Shown: positions 33,240-43,293 of the stretch, one piece after another
Numbering within the stretch: the first letter of the stretch is position 1
How the letters are laid out: each line of letters starts with the position of its first letter
DNA from: Chloromonas sp. AAM2
Lineage: Eukaryota > Chlorophyta > Chlorophyceae > Chlamydomonadales > Chlamydomonadaceae
Assembly (NCBI GenBank): GCA_004335635.1
Contig: QAXH01006238.1
Span: 63,965-127,964, forward strand
DNA: 64,000 bases
Direction of reading: 5' to 3'
Position numbers and translations under genes: made by a program
Notes under the pieces: model-generated
What the model was told of the DNA's origin: nothing
The model's database searches: none
What the model saw: only the letters and a program-made list of their open reading frames with translations

Positions 33240-35445
33240 GATTCAACAGAAAATCGTTGGTCGCACATTGTGCGGTATATTGCAGTGGTGTAGATATGTG
33301 TGCCAAGCGCACATGTGGAAGCAATCAAAGGGGTTCTGAAGCCTGGTCTGCGTTATAATGTGAACTGTATTCCAACGCTTCATGCACACGTGTTGAACAC
33401 ATGGTAGTGAAGCTCTTTGCTGCAGAGCAGCTGCGGCTCGTGCAAAAAAGATGTTTGCCAGTTCTGGGACAGGTTACAGGAATAGCACTGGAACCAGTGT
33501 CGCTGGCTGTCGTTTTGTCTGCAATTGCAGAACGTGCGGTCTGTGATGAAGACTTTGTTGCCATCGTGCAGCAGACAGCCACACACATGCTGAAGTATTA
33601 CAGTACCGGCACCGGCACAGGATTCGCATGCACTTCCATGCATGCCAGGGGTACTGCCATCCGCCCCTGCTGCCCTTGCTCCTTAGCACTGGTTCCCAGA
33701 GAACCCTAGTGCCAGGCAACACGGCTTATCCAAAAGGTGTCGCACGAGCCCACACAAGTAGATTAGGAATACCACATCACAAGGCATCAAGCGCCAGAAT
33801 TGAAGATCGGCATACGCCAACAGATTAGGTGGTTTCATCAAAACACGCACGCAGCTTCCCTATCAGCCAAACAGGCACATACCAAGTTCAGTTTTCTGTC
33901 CACTGCTCTTCAAAACACTAAACCCTGGCTGCATGATAGCCTAATGACCCTGCGTAAGAGAAATTCTAGGATGCACACATATATGGCTTCCGCGGCTGGC
34001 ACCCCCACGCCACCCGCTTCGTCGTTTCACAGCTTTAGCATGATGCAGGAAACCGCAGTGTCTAGCAAGTCGGGCAACAATTTTGAGCCAAAGCATCCAA
34101 ACAGTTGCCGTATGCCATACCCAAGACCTGCCGCTTTCATGCATTTGAGCGGCATGCCCACTCAATTAATTTCAGTTCTCCCCCTTGCACAACTTTGATG
34201 CCAACATGGGAAGAGGAGAACCACAGAAGGTTCTGCGCTCCTCATGCCAATCTCCTTGCGACTGGTGAGGGTAAGTTGGCCCCCACTTCAGAATTTGGCC
34301 CCTGTTTAGGAACCCACCAAGTGTAATCCGTGCAAAATCCTCCTGGACATGGAAAGCAGGCCAAATGTCAACGCGACATGGCCAGCACACGCCGGCCATA
34401 CACTCACCTGGCTACACCAACCGGGCAATCCATCAGCCTGTACAAAAACGACCCCAGCACACAGCACCATGCATGCACAGTTGCATGCCTGGGCGCACCG
34501 TCATTGCGCTGCACTGGCATTACGATTAGGTTCAAGGCAACGTGTTCCAAGCAGCTGCAGGACGTGGCATAAAGTAAGATGATTCATGCCTGACCCGCAG
34601 CCGGTGCACCAACAGATGTCAAAGCACAATGCTATGGCAAACGACACACATTCTGCGCTGGAGTGGCCAGCTGAATTGCTTGTGGGCCACAGCGCACATC
34701 TCCAGACAATGCACACACAAGGAACAACGGCAAGGGACACGTGAGTACTTGTGGCAAAGTTCCACGTAACAATAGGCTGAGGGCTGCAGCACGGCACCCC
34801 TGGCAGCCCAGTACAACACAAGCCAAAAAAATGCAGCTTGACAGCATGTATCAGAGCTACAGCTGGCAGCCGCCTCCAATGGCCTGGTGCATTTGAACCA
34901 TAGAAATGGTGGCCTGCCATGCTATACTCCCCATGTGACGATTTGCATACCAGTGTGTATGCAAGTCCGGACAACTATGGCCGACCGTACGAACAACACA
35001 CCAACACGGAAGCATGACATGAGAAGTCATGCGTGCATGGCACATGCCCTGACGGCATGCGCATGCCGTAATTGGCGTGCCTGCTTTAATCCTCTGACAC
35101 CATCAGCATACCGCTGTCTTCATTCACCACAGGCGATGCTCTGTCAGCCACAGCTGCGATCGCACGCGCACTTTGGCAGGCATGCACATTTGACTTGGCA
35201 CGGTGCATGATAACTAGACATAAAAGTGAGTAAAGAAATCTGCATATTGGACTGTTGGCCTGCCCTTGTCCGCAAGCCCATGTTCCTGGTGCTAGCTGCA
35301 CTTCAGACTGGTATAACTATAATTTAAGCATGCCTGCAGCTTCGAGTTGACTTCCATCACGATTGTGTTTGCAGAGCAGTGCATTGGCTCTGTGACCCTT
35401 GGCATCAGGAGCTGACATCTACTATCCCTACAGGTAGAGCCGAGT

Positions 35446-38400
35446 CTACTCAGCATCCCTATCCACATCCCCACCAAGGTGCACAGCTTCTAAGGCAACT
35501 CCAACTGATTCGACGTCAGATGCCAGACCAGCAACTGCTGCCGGTGCTAGGTCAGCGCTCACAGGTGGCAGGGGCAGCAGCATTGCGCCTCCGCTCACAA
35601 TCGCACGCACATCTGCGCTGCCGGTTGCCTGAAGAGCAACGCCCAGCAAATCACTGCCAAGGTCGGCAGCAGCCTTGCCATCCGCATCAATGGCGCTTGC
35701 AGCTGCTAGCTGCTGAGAAGCTGCTGGGTCCGAGCTGTCTAGGTCCAAGTTATCCGGTACTTGGAAGACCAAGCCGCCCGGTGCATCAAGGTTCAAATTG
35801 TCAGGCACGTGAAGGGTAGAGCTGTCGTTAGATGCCTCACCCAGGCCGTCAGGTGCAGCAGAAAACACCTGTTCAGTCAGGCCCAGCGCGTCAGCTGAAG
35901 CCCTGGTAGCCAGAGGCTGTGATGTTGCGCCGCTGCTGAGGCCGGTTCCCTCCCGCTCCCTGTCGCGCGCTTTGTCCTTGTCGCGGTGCTTTGCGCTGCC
36001 GCCGCGGTGCCCGCGGGTGTCTGAGCGGATGGGCGTCTTGGATGGCGACACACGCACAGGCAGGGAGCCTGCAGGCATAGACACACATAAACAGAAAGAT
36101 AGGCATCGCACCCAGCTTAGTCTGCACTGGTTGTACACTGGGTTTGGCCTGGCCACTGGGTAGGTCAGTAGCATTGATGAAGATCCAGCCGCCACTTGTC
36201 ACTACCAGCACCATCAGCTGCTAGACATGCTGAATTGCACGGCTGAGTCGGACAAACTGTGCAGCTTACCCAGCAGGGCTCCAGAGCAGTTGAGAGCTGC
36301 CAGAGCTCCCTCCGCGCTCACAAACTCGACAAATGCAATGCGTGTGTTGTGAGTGGCGTCCCCAAGCAGTCGCAGTTTGGCCACAGGACCTGCATACAAA
36401 CATGCACACATTGACCTGGATCAGTGCATCAGCAATAACGAGCATTGGAGAGCATGACAACACCAGCTTGTGCCGTGCCAGTCAGCTGCACTGCATGCAG
36501 CCAGGCCGTGCGCTTGTCATTCAGGCATGATCAGGAGAGCACGATAACACTTGCTGTTGCATCCCATACACCGGCAAAACGCTTTGAGCAAGTCGGTTGA
36601 CGCTGCAGGCTGGGAGCGTTTCCCCTTTCAGACAGCCCATGCTGATGTGCGTATCCGGATGTATCTGCGTACCACATCAGCTGCGAGCACTTGCTCATGA
36701 CTGAAGTAGGGGCTGCCAAGAAGGCTGCAGGCCATACAACCTGTATGTAAATCCACGCACCGCAAAGTCCTTCAAAGAAAGCACTCAAGTCCATCTTCTC
36801 CACGCGCTTGTCAATGCTCGCCACGTAAACAGTGCGAGAGCATCGTACCAACTGCATGGGAAGACAGACAGGCAAGTCAGCCACACTAATGACTTCAGAA
36901 GCATCTGGTGTTAACTAATCAGCCTGCTCACTTCAGTATGTCATGGCTCTAACAGTGTGACATGCACATAAGTCTGCCAAGTGACAACTCAATCCGTGGC
37001 CAGTCCTGCACTCACCTCGTCATGCGAACGGGGCATTAAATCCTTGCTGACTGGCACAATGGCTGTCTTGCTGGGTTGCACACGCAGTGGCCACCCGCCA
37101 AGGATGGTGCCACTCATGGACAATGCCTGCATGCACCAAACTTACATGCCAGAGTGTGACGTGTTGTGCACATGTGCTGGCGAAGCAATGAACAACATGC
37201 TGACCATGCCCAGACGTGCTCCCATGCGCCCGGCATAGAACCAGACATACTGGCATTTGCGGGAGGTGCTTGCACACCTTCTGCGCTGAAGCGATGTCTG
37301 AAAACTCCAAAAATGCGAAGCGCATGGCTGAGTTGGGATCCGCACATATCCGGCAGTCGACTACTGGGCCGCAGGCGCTGAAGAAGTTGGCGAGCTGCTC
37401 CTCTGACACCTGCAAACAGAGTATGGTCATGTGAAGCATTCGTGTCAATGTGACATGCAATGTCAGGCATGATGACGCATAGCTCATGCGGAGCTGAACG
37501 TTGAAAGCGCTTGGCATGCCCAGAGTGCTCACCATCACATCGATGTAGCTGACGTAGATTGTCCGTTTCACATTCTCCTCCATGCCACGCTGTACTTTTT
37601 TCTTGCCTGAATCCGGCTGCTGGAGCTGCTGTTGCTGCTGCTGCTGGTGCTGCCCTGCCTGGTTGGACGACTGGCCAAATTGTCCCCGAGGTTGCAGGAC
37701 AGACTGCATTTTGGGCTGGCTGCCTGGATGCATTGCCATAGGCATGAATCCAGGCTGTACCAGGCTACTGCCAGTTGCGTGCATCACAACCTGGCTACCT
37801 GGAAGGTGCTGGGCCGCTGGCAAACTGCTTCGTGAGTGTGTTGACATGCGGGCCATGCTCATGTGGTCAGGTTGGGCATTGGCCTGCATGCACACGTCAA
37901 ATTGTAGGCAATCAGCAGAAATGATCTGGGCCCTGCTCACTAACAACGCACTGCTGCGCTCTGCCCGCACCATCATGTTCATCGGTACCACAGTTTGCAT
38001 CATATTCATCGGCTGGGGGATGTAATACATCTCGTTGCTGCCTGGATGCACTGCCAACATCATCTGAGACTGCGCTGGTTGTGCCGATGGTCCGGCCGCC
38101 ATCATTCGTGGCGCGTTGACGCGTGCTCCGTAATGATCCACCATGTCTGCACAATGGCATCAAGAGAGGAACGATCGAGCAGGAGGCTGTGATTACGGCC
38201 CAAAAACCTCTGTGTGATTACAGGGCTTAGGATTGATGCAAGGCATGGTTGACATTGGCAAAGGCCCTTGCATCCTGACCCACGGCTTTCATCGAATAAA
38301 CCATCGCCTAGTTACTCGGGGAGGGGTTTTTCAGATGAGCTCAGATCAACAGCTGCGTGCCTTGCCTCACGTACCTGGCAAACCATAGGTGCGAAGCATC

Positions 38401-38662
38401 ACTGGAAGCTGGTTGTAACCTGCACCTGCGCGCATTGCCATGCAGGAGAGAGTCACTAATCGTTCCTGCAGCGCACGAAGTCACTGCCGCGAAGCAGAGC
38501 GTGGGCCAGCCAGCACAAAGCAAGCACTCGGCATTGCCTACCATAGCCTGGCTGCACAGCCTGCAGAGGCTGCAGGGATTGCTGGTGAGCCTGCAAGGGC
38601 TGCTGAACCCATTGCAACTGGTTCCCTGCGTCCCCGCCCCGGTGGAATGATCCTTCATGCAT
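35446..38662 (-). CDS. CID-type RNA-binding protein with two RRMs
   Basis: Relative of plant CTC-interacting-domain proteins (CID8-13), which bind RNA and, in plants, poly(A)-binding protein. Exons in coding order: 38662-38542, 38425-38375, 38146-37941, 37883-37533, 37409-37278, 37126-37016, 36851-36761, 36389-36270, 36068-35446. They sum to 602 codons (601 residues) with all phases matching. The ATG at 38662 is preceded by an in-frame TGA. Residues 1-245 are Gln/Met-rich with a polyglutamine tract and a basic GKKKVQRG. RRM1 runs from about 250 (RTIYVSYIDV; RFAFLEFSD) and RRM2 from about 340 (RTVYVASIDK; RIAFVEFVSA). Each RRM is followed by the family signature RVQPSKTAI or RVSPSKTPI. The C-terminal 190 residues are Ala/Asp-rich and unlike typical CID tails. 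I see no PAM2 motif. A 57-base in-frame intron at 37940-37884 may be retained. Confidence 0.88.
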
Positions 38663-38703
38663 GCTTCCCTGACTCCAGTGCTTCCGCTGTCAGGCGCGTG
38701 GAG

Positions 38704-39069
38704 TCAAGCCCTGGTGCTGCCCCGTGCCATCGTGCAGTGGAACCACCCCTCCTTTCTAATCACAGGGCTGCCCTCCACATCAGCCAGCGCTAACGCGCTG
38801 TCAGTGTCTGGGCGGAACGGTGAGCGCCCTCGAAAAATAGTGAAAACCGTCGCAAACAACCGCCCTCTCTTTATCCGGTTATTGACTGCCTCTTGCCCCA
38901 TCACATCCTGCGGCCGTACATACCCAGGACGACCTCGTGCTTTCGTGCACGTTGGTCTCCCCAACCTGTTGGTTACCAGCCTTTTTGAATCTCCTGGCCG
39001 GAGTAAGTCTCCCGTGTCAGGCCATTCTGGGCTTGTGAGGCAACGTTCCTTCATCGGCATGCATGGCAT
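38704..39069 (-). CDS. Hypothetical 121-residue open frame
   Basis: The frame starts MPCMPMKERC just inside a TTTCTTTCTTAG splice-acceptor-like site and ends at a TGA 42 bases upstream of the CID start codon on the same strand. It is rich in Arg, Gly and Pro (RLGRPTCTKARGRPGYVRP). I recognise no family. It could be an unrelated small gene, an exon of a longer upstream gene, or chance. The opposite strand is also open over much of it. Confidence 0.22.
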   Translation of the reverse strand: MPCMPMKERCLTSPEWPDTGDLLRPGDSKRLVTNRLGRPTCTKARGRPGYVRPQDVMGQEAVNNRIKRGRLFATVFTIFRGRSPFRPDTDSALALADVEGSPVIRKEGWFHCTMARGSTRA

Positions 39070-39374
39070 CAGATGACCTAAGAAAGAAATGGACAACATT
39101 GTTAATACAAGGAGTCCATACGACTGTCGACCGGCTCTGTTGTCAGCTGTCATGCGCATAGGGACAGATGACCCTAGATCCATGCAGCGCTGATGATATA
39201 ATGATATGTCTGTCTGGGAAAGTGAAGTCTGTCTGGGAAAGTGGCACCTCATAAAGTCTGAGGTGTCACTTGTGTATTGTAATACTCGTGAATGTATTTT
39301 TTTTATAAGGAAGCGACACAACCCCAAGATTCCAGACCTGGTGCATGTGATCGCTCTGCCAGAATCCGTTCCAC

Positions 39375-39758
39375 ATGTCGTCGAAATCAGCCTTGGGAGT
39401 GTCGCAGCCTGCGCAGCCAGCCTTCGCGGGTCATCCGCAGCAAGCGCATCTAAACCAAATGCAGCTCGAGACCATCATTTTATCCGACTCCAGCAGCGAC
39501 GAGCAGGAGACTCGCCAGGTGCGCAACAAGATAGTCACACACGATGTGACAGGCACCAAACCTGTCGGTCTCACAGGTCAAACCTATGCTGATATAGGTC
39601 AAATCCTATGCTGATATCACACATCAGACATTACTCTCAGTCAACATAAGTTAGGTTAGTCCAGACAGGCGTGCTGCATACAGGCCATGATGGTCATTGA
39701 GAAAGCCAAGAAGACATGGGACGATGGAGAGGAAGAGGAAGGGCGGCATGCCATCAAG
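39375..39758 (+). CDS. Start of an unrecognised gene with a possible SUMO-interacting motif
   Basis: Two exons can be read: 39375-39518 from an ATG to a CAG|GTGCGC donor, and 39684-39758 between a TACAG acceptor and AAG|GTGACG. They join in phase to 73 residues. The first exon ends with ETIILSDSSSDEQET: a hydrophobic core followed by Ser and acidic residues is the pattern of a SUMO-interacting motif. The second is MMVIEKAKKTWDDGEEEEG, charged and probably helical. Further exons could not be placed; an open stretch at about 40119-40215 (VLEGLESLPQACWKYIHH) is out of phase with the donor. The gene diverges from the CID gene, so 38663-39374 may hold a shared promoter. The function is unknown. 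Confidence 0.45.
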
Positions 39759-40734
39759 GTGACGACTGCCACCTGTCCCGACTATGACCTTCTACACAGT
39801 CACAAAACAGAGCATAATGAGCACTGTGCTTCAGCTGTCCTTTTGTTGCATGTTGGTATGTCTGCCTGTCCCAAGTCATCAGGCTGCCCACTTGAATTAT
39901 TTGAATAAAGTGAGCTAAGAGCAGAGCACCTTCTTGGGCAGCTCTGGCCGCCCAAGGACATCCAGACAAGGCGAAGGAAATCCACGTTGGCCATTCAGAG
40001 CCTATACTTATGTTGATGAGCGGGGCCATGGTGTGTGTACTGGCAGTGAGCGGTGCGTCATAATCCCCTTCACATGTGTGCCTCACCTTCACCGGTGTGT
40101 GATAATCCCCTTCACAGTGTTGGAGGGGTTGGAGTCCCTCCCACAAGCCTGTTGGAAGTACATACACCATAACCCTGTAACTCGGGCAACTTGCTTCATG
40201 TTCAACATGTTGCCAGCTACTGAGGCGCCTGATGGGATACACTACAGCAACCTTGAACAGCTGCTAATCTGGGTGCAGCCGGTAGAGCAGGATAAGGAAA
40301 GTCGTACGTTTGCTTTGATCAGCCTTTGTAACGTTGACACGGCAGCGTCTACATATACAAGACCATTAACAATAACAGAAAGTTCTGGGACAATTCTTGA
40401 GAGCCTGAGACTGACATGGTTGCAGGGCGCTTGCCTACAAGAGGCGTCACTACTGAAAATACCAATTGGTCAACGCCAACAGACTTGTGCACAAGCCATT
40501 GATTGATGGTGTTCCCTCAAGCTCGTCACTCCCCTGATTCCAGCCCACTAGCGACGTGCACGTCCGTGCATGTTGGGTCGTTGCTTTTCAGCCTTGGACC
40601 TTAAACATCCAGCTGTTCTGATCAGAAAGCTGTCTTTGCTATCTGTCTTCCACTTCCAAAGCGATCCAGCCTCGTGCATGAGCCTTGCCCGTCCTCTTAC
40701 GTAATGCCGACAAGTCGCTTGCTGACACGGCCAC

Positions 40735-40833
40735 ATTCCCCTTTACTAGGGGGAGTTTTTAAATTTTGCGCAAGTGGTTGAGATTTGCGTTGGACGTGCT
40801 TCATGGTGTGCACACCCTCCTGGTAAGCTACAG
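40735..40833 (+). repeat. Dispersed repeat family D, copy 2
   Basis: Starts ATTCCCCTTTACTAGGGGG and contains TTTGCGTTGGACGTGCTTCA. It is the partner of 12989-13089. Confidence 0.75.
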
Positions 40834-42092
40834 CCGAGGCCACTAAGTGCAGCTGGGCCCATAGTTCACAGCTTGCCGTGGTTTGCTTAGTTCATGGACA
40901 ACAGAAGATGGGCACGCAACGCCGCTTGACAAAGCAACGAAATCCACTGTCCACTCATCTTCAGGTCACTGGTGTACTCCTTCACTGCTGTACAATCCAG
41001 CTCTTCTGCCAGAAAGCATACGTGCCCAGCAGCTGACAGCATGTGCTCAAAAACAGCGCTAAACATGCAATTGTGCGTATTTGCCGCCACCTACATAGAG
41101 GCTGTACGCAGTCTACGCCATTTCATCTGTCAGCCCCAGCCAAACATGTGCTTGCAAACAACTCGACCTGGCAGCAAAAATGAGCTTGTGCACCTGGCTC
41201 TTGTTCACTTGCCATCACACCTGGACATTGTCACCTTAATTCAAGCTATTGAAGTCGTATGCACATAATGTAAAACAGTTCTTAATGCTTGAGCATTGCC
41301 CGTCTGCCGTTTGCAAACGCACAGCAAACGAAATGCCTTCGAAATCATTGCACCTTGATCATGCTTCCATAACATCAGAATAGTGTGGTGTGCTAGGGTT
41401 AGCCGGTACAGGTAGCACCAGGGGTGCTACCAGTGGACGGTACCATTAGCACCCCTCAGCACCCCCCTTCTAGAACATGCTGATTAATCATAACAATTAC
41501 AATGGCTGTTGTCTCAGTCACGTCACCTTGACGGCACCAGGTGCCTTAAGGTGCCCACCATCAAGCATTGCTGTCACAGACTTGCGCCGAAAACATCGTT
41601 GACGGCTGTGGCCAGTCACGATACCTGAGCGGCACCAAATGGTTTGGATGTCCTGGTGAATAAGCTGCTGTTCTAAGGTCCCAGTAGTTCGTCCCGATGT
41701 GCAGCATCAGGCAGGACTTTCTGACCAAACTCAGGCCTGTCCCGGAACTCAATGCATTTAGAACTGATTACCTTTACTCTGTGATGCTGACGCGCAGAAA
41801 AAAATTGTTGCCCCAACAGTAATCGTATTGTTTGTAAAGGATTCATTCGCATTTCTGCACATCGCCGCTGACACTGACAGTACCCCAGTGCCGCAGCAAT
41901 CGTCTGCAGCGGCGATATGTTGTGCGGCCAGTTGGCTACATTTGCATAGCTTCATAATCTTTTCCAGCCAAACCACTCAACGTGTTACACTCGACGTGTT
42001 ACACACCAGTTGTTGTATTATGCGCACAGAGTGACTCACTGAGTGAGTCGTATGAGCTGCTTTGCAGAACACAGATTGAGTGATTGATTTCT

Positions 42093-42170
42093 TACATCGG
42101 GGAAGCCGCCAACGGACATGGGGCGGGATGTGTACAGCCCTGACCTACCCTGAGCAAGAAAGCAAAACGA
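42093..42170 (+). repeat. Dispersed repeat family B, copy 5
   Basis: CATCGGGGAAGCCGCCAACG, GACATGGGGCGGGATGTG, then CCCTGACCTACCCTGAGCA and AGAAAGCAAAACG. This is the clearest copy. Confidence 0.8.
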
Positions 42171-42846
42171 AAAGAGAAAGAAGAAGAGGAAGGCAGGAGC
42201 AAAGGCAGCGAAACAACAAGCACGGCTCCTGCCAACAGCCAGCATGGGTTACCAAACATTGACAAGCGTTGCAAGCTGACTTTTAGTTGCATGCTGTTGG
42301 CGTTTCTAACATCCATCGGCATTGATGACAAAACATATTGCGTCCGGAAGAAATGCATGCTCGGGATTGCACCAGCCGCGTTGTGCAAAATGACTGCACA
42401 CAATGTGTGCACTGCGTGTTCCATCCAAGCGAATAATTCACCCGAGCAATAGAGCTGGAGCGAGATGCCTAGGCAGCTGCATAAATAAGAAATGGCAAGC
42501 ATGCAGAGGTCGCAAAATGAGTCCGTGGATGTATGATTTAGTCATCCAACACTGCATATTCGATTCAAAACGCTCGCACTGCCCCCATCAATTTGTTGGT
42601 CAATGAATCCCCAATAACTGAACCTAATAATCAATGAATTTCCCCCCAAAACAGAACCCGTTAGCCAACGAATCTTTCCCCAATAACGGAACTCCAGTAC
42701 TCCAGTGCCCTCTTATCCTCTAATGGGCGGCTACTGGTCGGGAAAGGGATCTTCAAAGTAAACGATGTACCTGAAGCACAGAAGGGCAACAGTAGGGGCA
42801 GCATGTTGTTGTGTACAATCAATACGTTGTAATCTATCATACACCA

Positions 42847-42920
42847 GCAAAGCCGTCACAGGTGCCACCGGACATGCAATGGGATGGACGATGCATCAAC
42901 CTGCCCAAAGCAGGTGTTGA
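42847..42920 (+). repeat. Dispersed repeat family B, diverged copy 6
   Basis: CAGCAAAGCCGTCACAGG, CACCGGACATGCAATGGGAT, then CAACCTGCCCAAAGCAGG. It keeps the order of the family at lower identity. Confidence 0.5.
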
Positions 42921-43293
42921 AAAGGCAGCAAGGGCTGAAACTGGAGTTTGAGCACGTAGAGAGAGCAGGCAGGTTTAGGCTGATCGACAAATTGTAGTCC
43001 ATCCCTTACATATAGCAAGCGATGAATCCAGATCAGAGCCGGTGGCTATAACTACCTAACTAACTGCGACTTTGCAACTGCTGCCATAGAACATCCGCCT
43101 TACCTGGCCGTGAAGAGATGCCAATGCGCGGACAGGTGGCAGATGCAAAGGTTTAGCAGCATCTGCGCTGTTGGCATGACCTGTACATTGCCTGCACATT
43201 GCCTGTACACTGCCTGTGGAAGCCACAAAGTGCTGGCTGCGAGCAGAAGTGTGGACCAATAACAGGCACACAGGTGACGACCTGCGCACTCAC

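Larger units (their letters stand above)
31118..35445. other. Intergenic region between convergent SEN1 and CID genes
   Basis: No gene recognised. Open frames such as 31256-31651 and 33401-33709 show no family I know. A frame at 31946-32128 is heptad-like (LKRVLHLESKLDSI) and could be a coiled-coil fragment of a decayed element. Family A (32697) and family B (33135) repeats lie here in inverted orientation, with a (CA)n(TA)n tract at 33200-33239. The 3' UTRs of both flanking genes must fall inside. Confidence 0.55.
39759..43055. other. Region without a resolved gene
   Basis: Possible further exons of the gene at 39375 lie in 39934-40506, but no model holds together. The region also contains family D (40735) and two family B copies (42093, 42847), and a compact GTAGCACC/GGTGCTAC palindrome near 41407-41425. 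Open frames at 40972-41268 and 42092-42502 match nothing I know. Confidence 0.5.
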
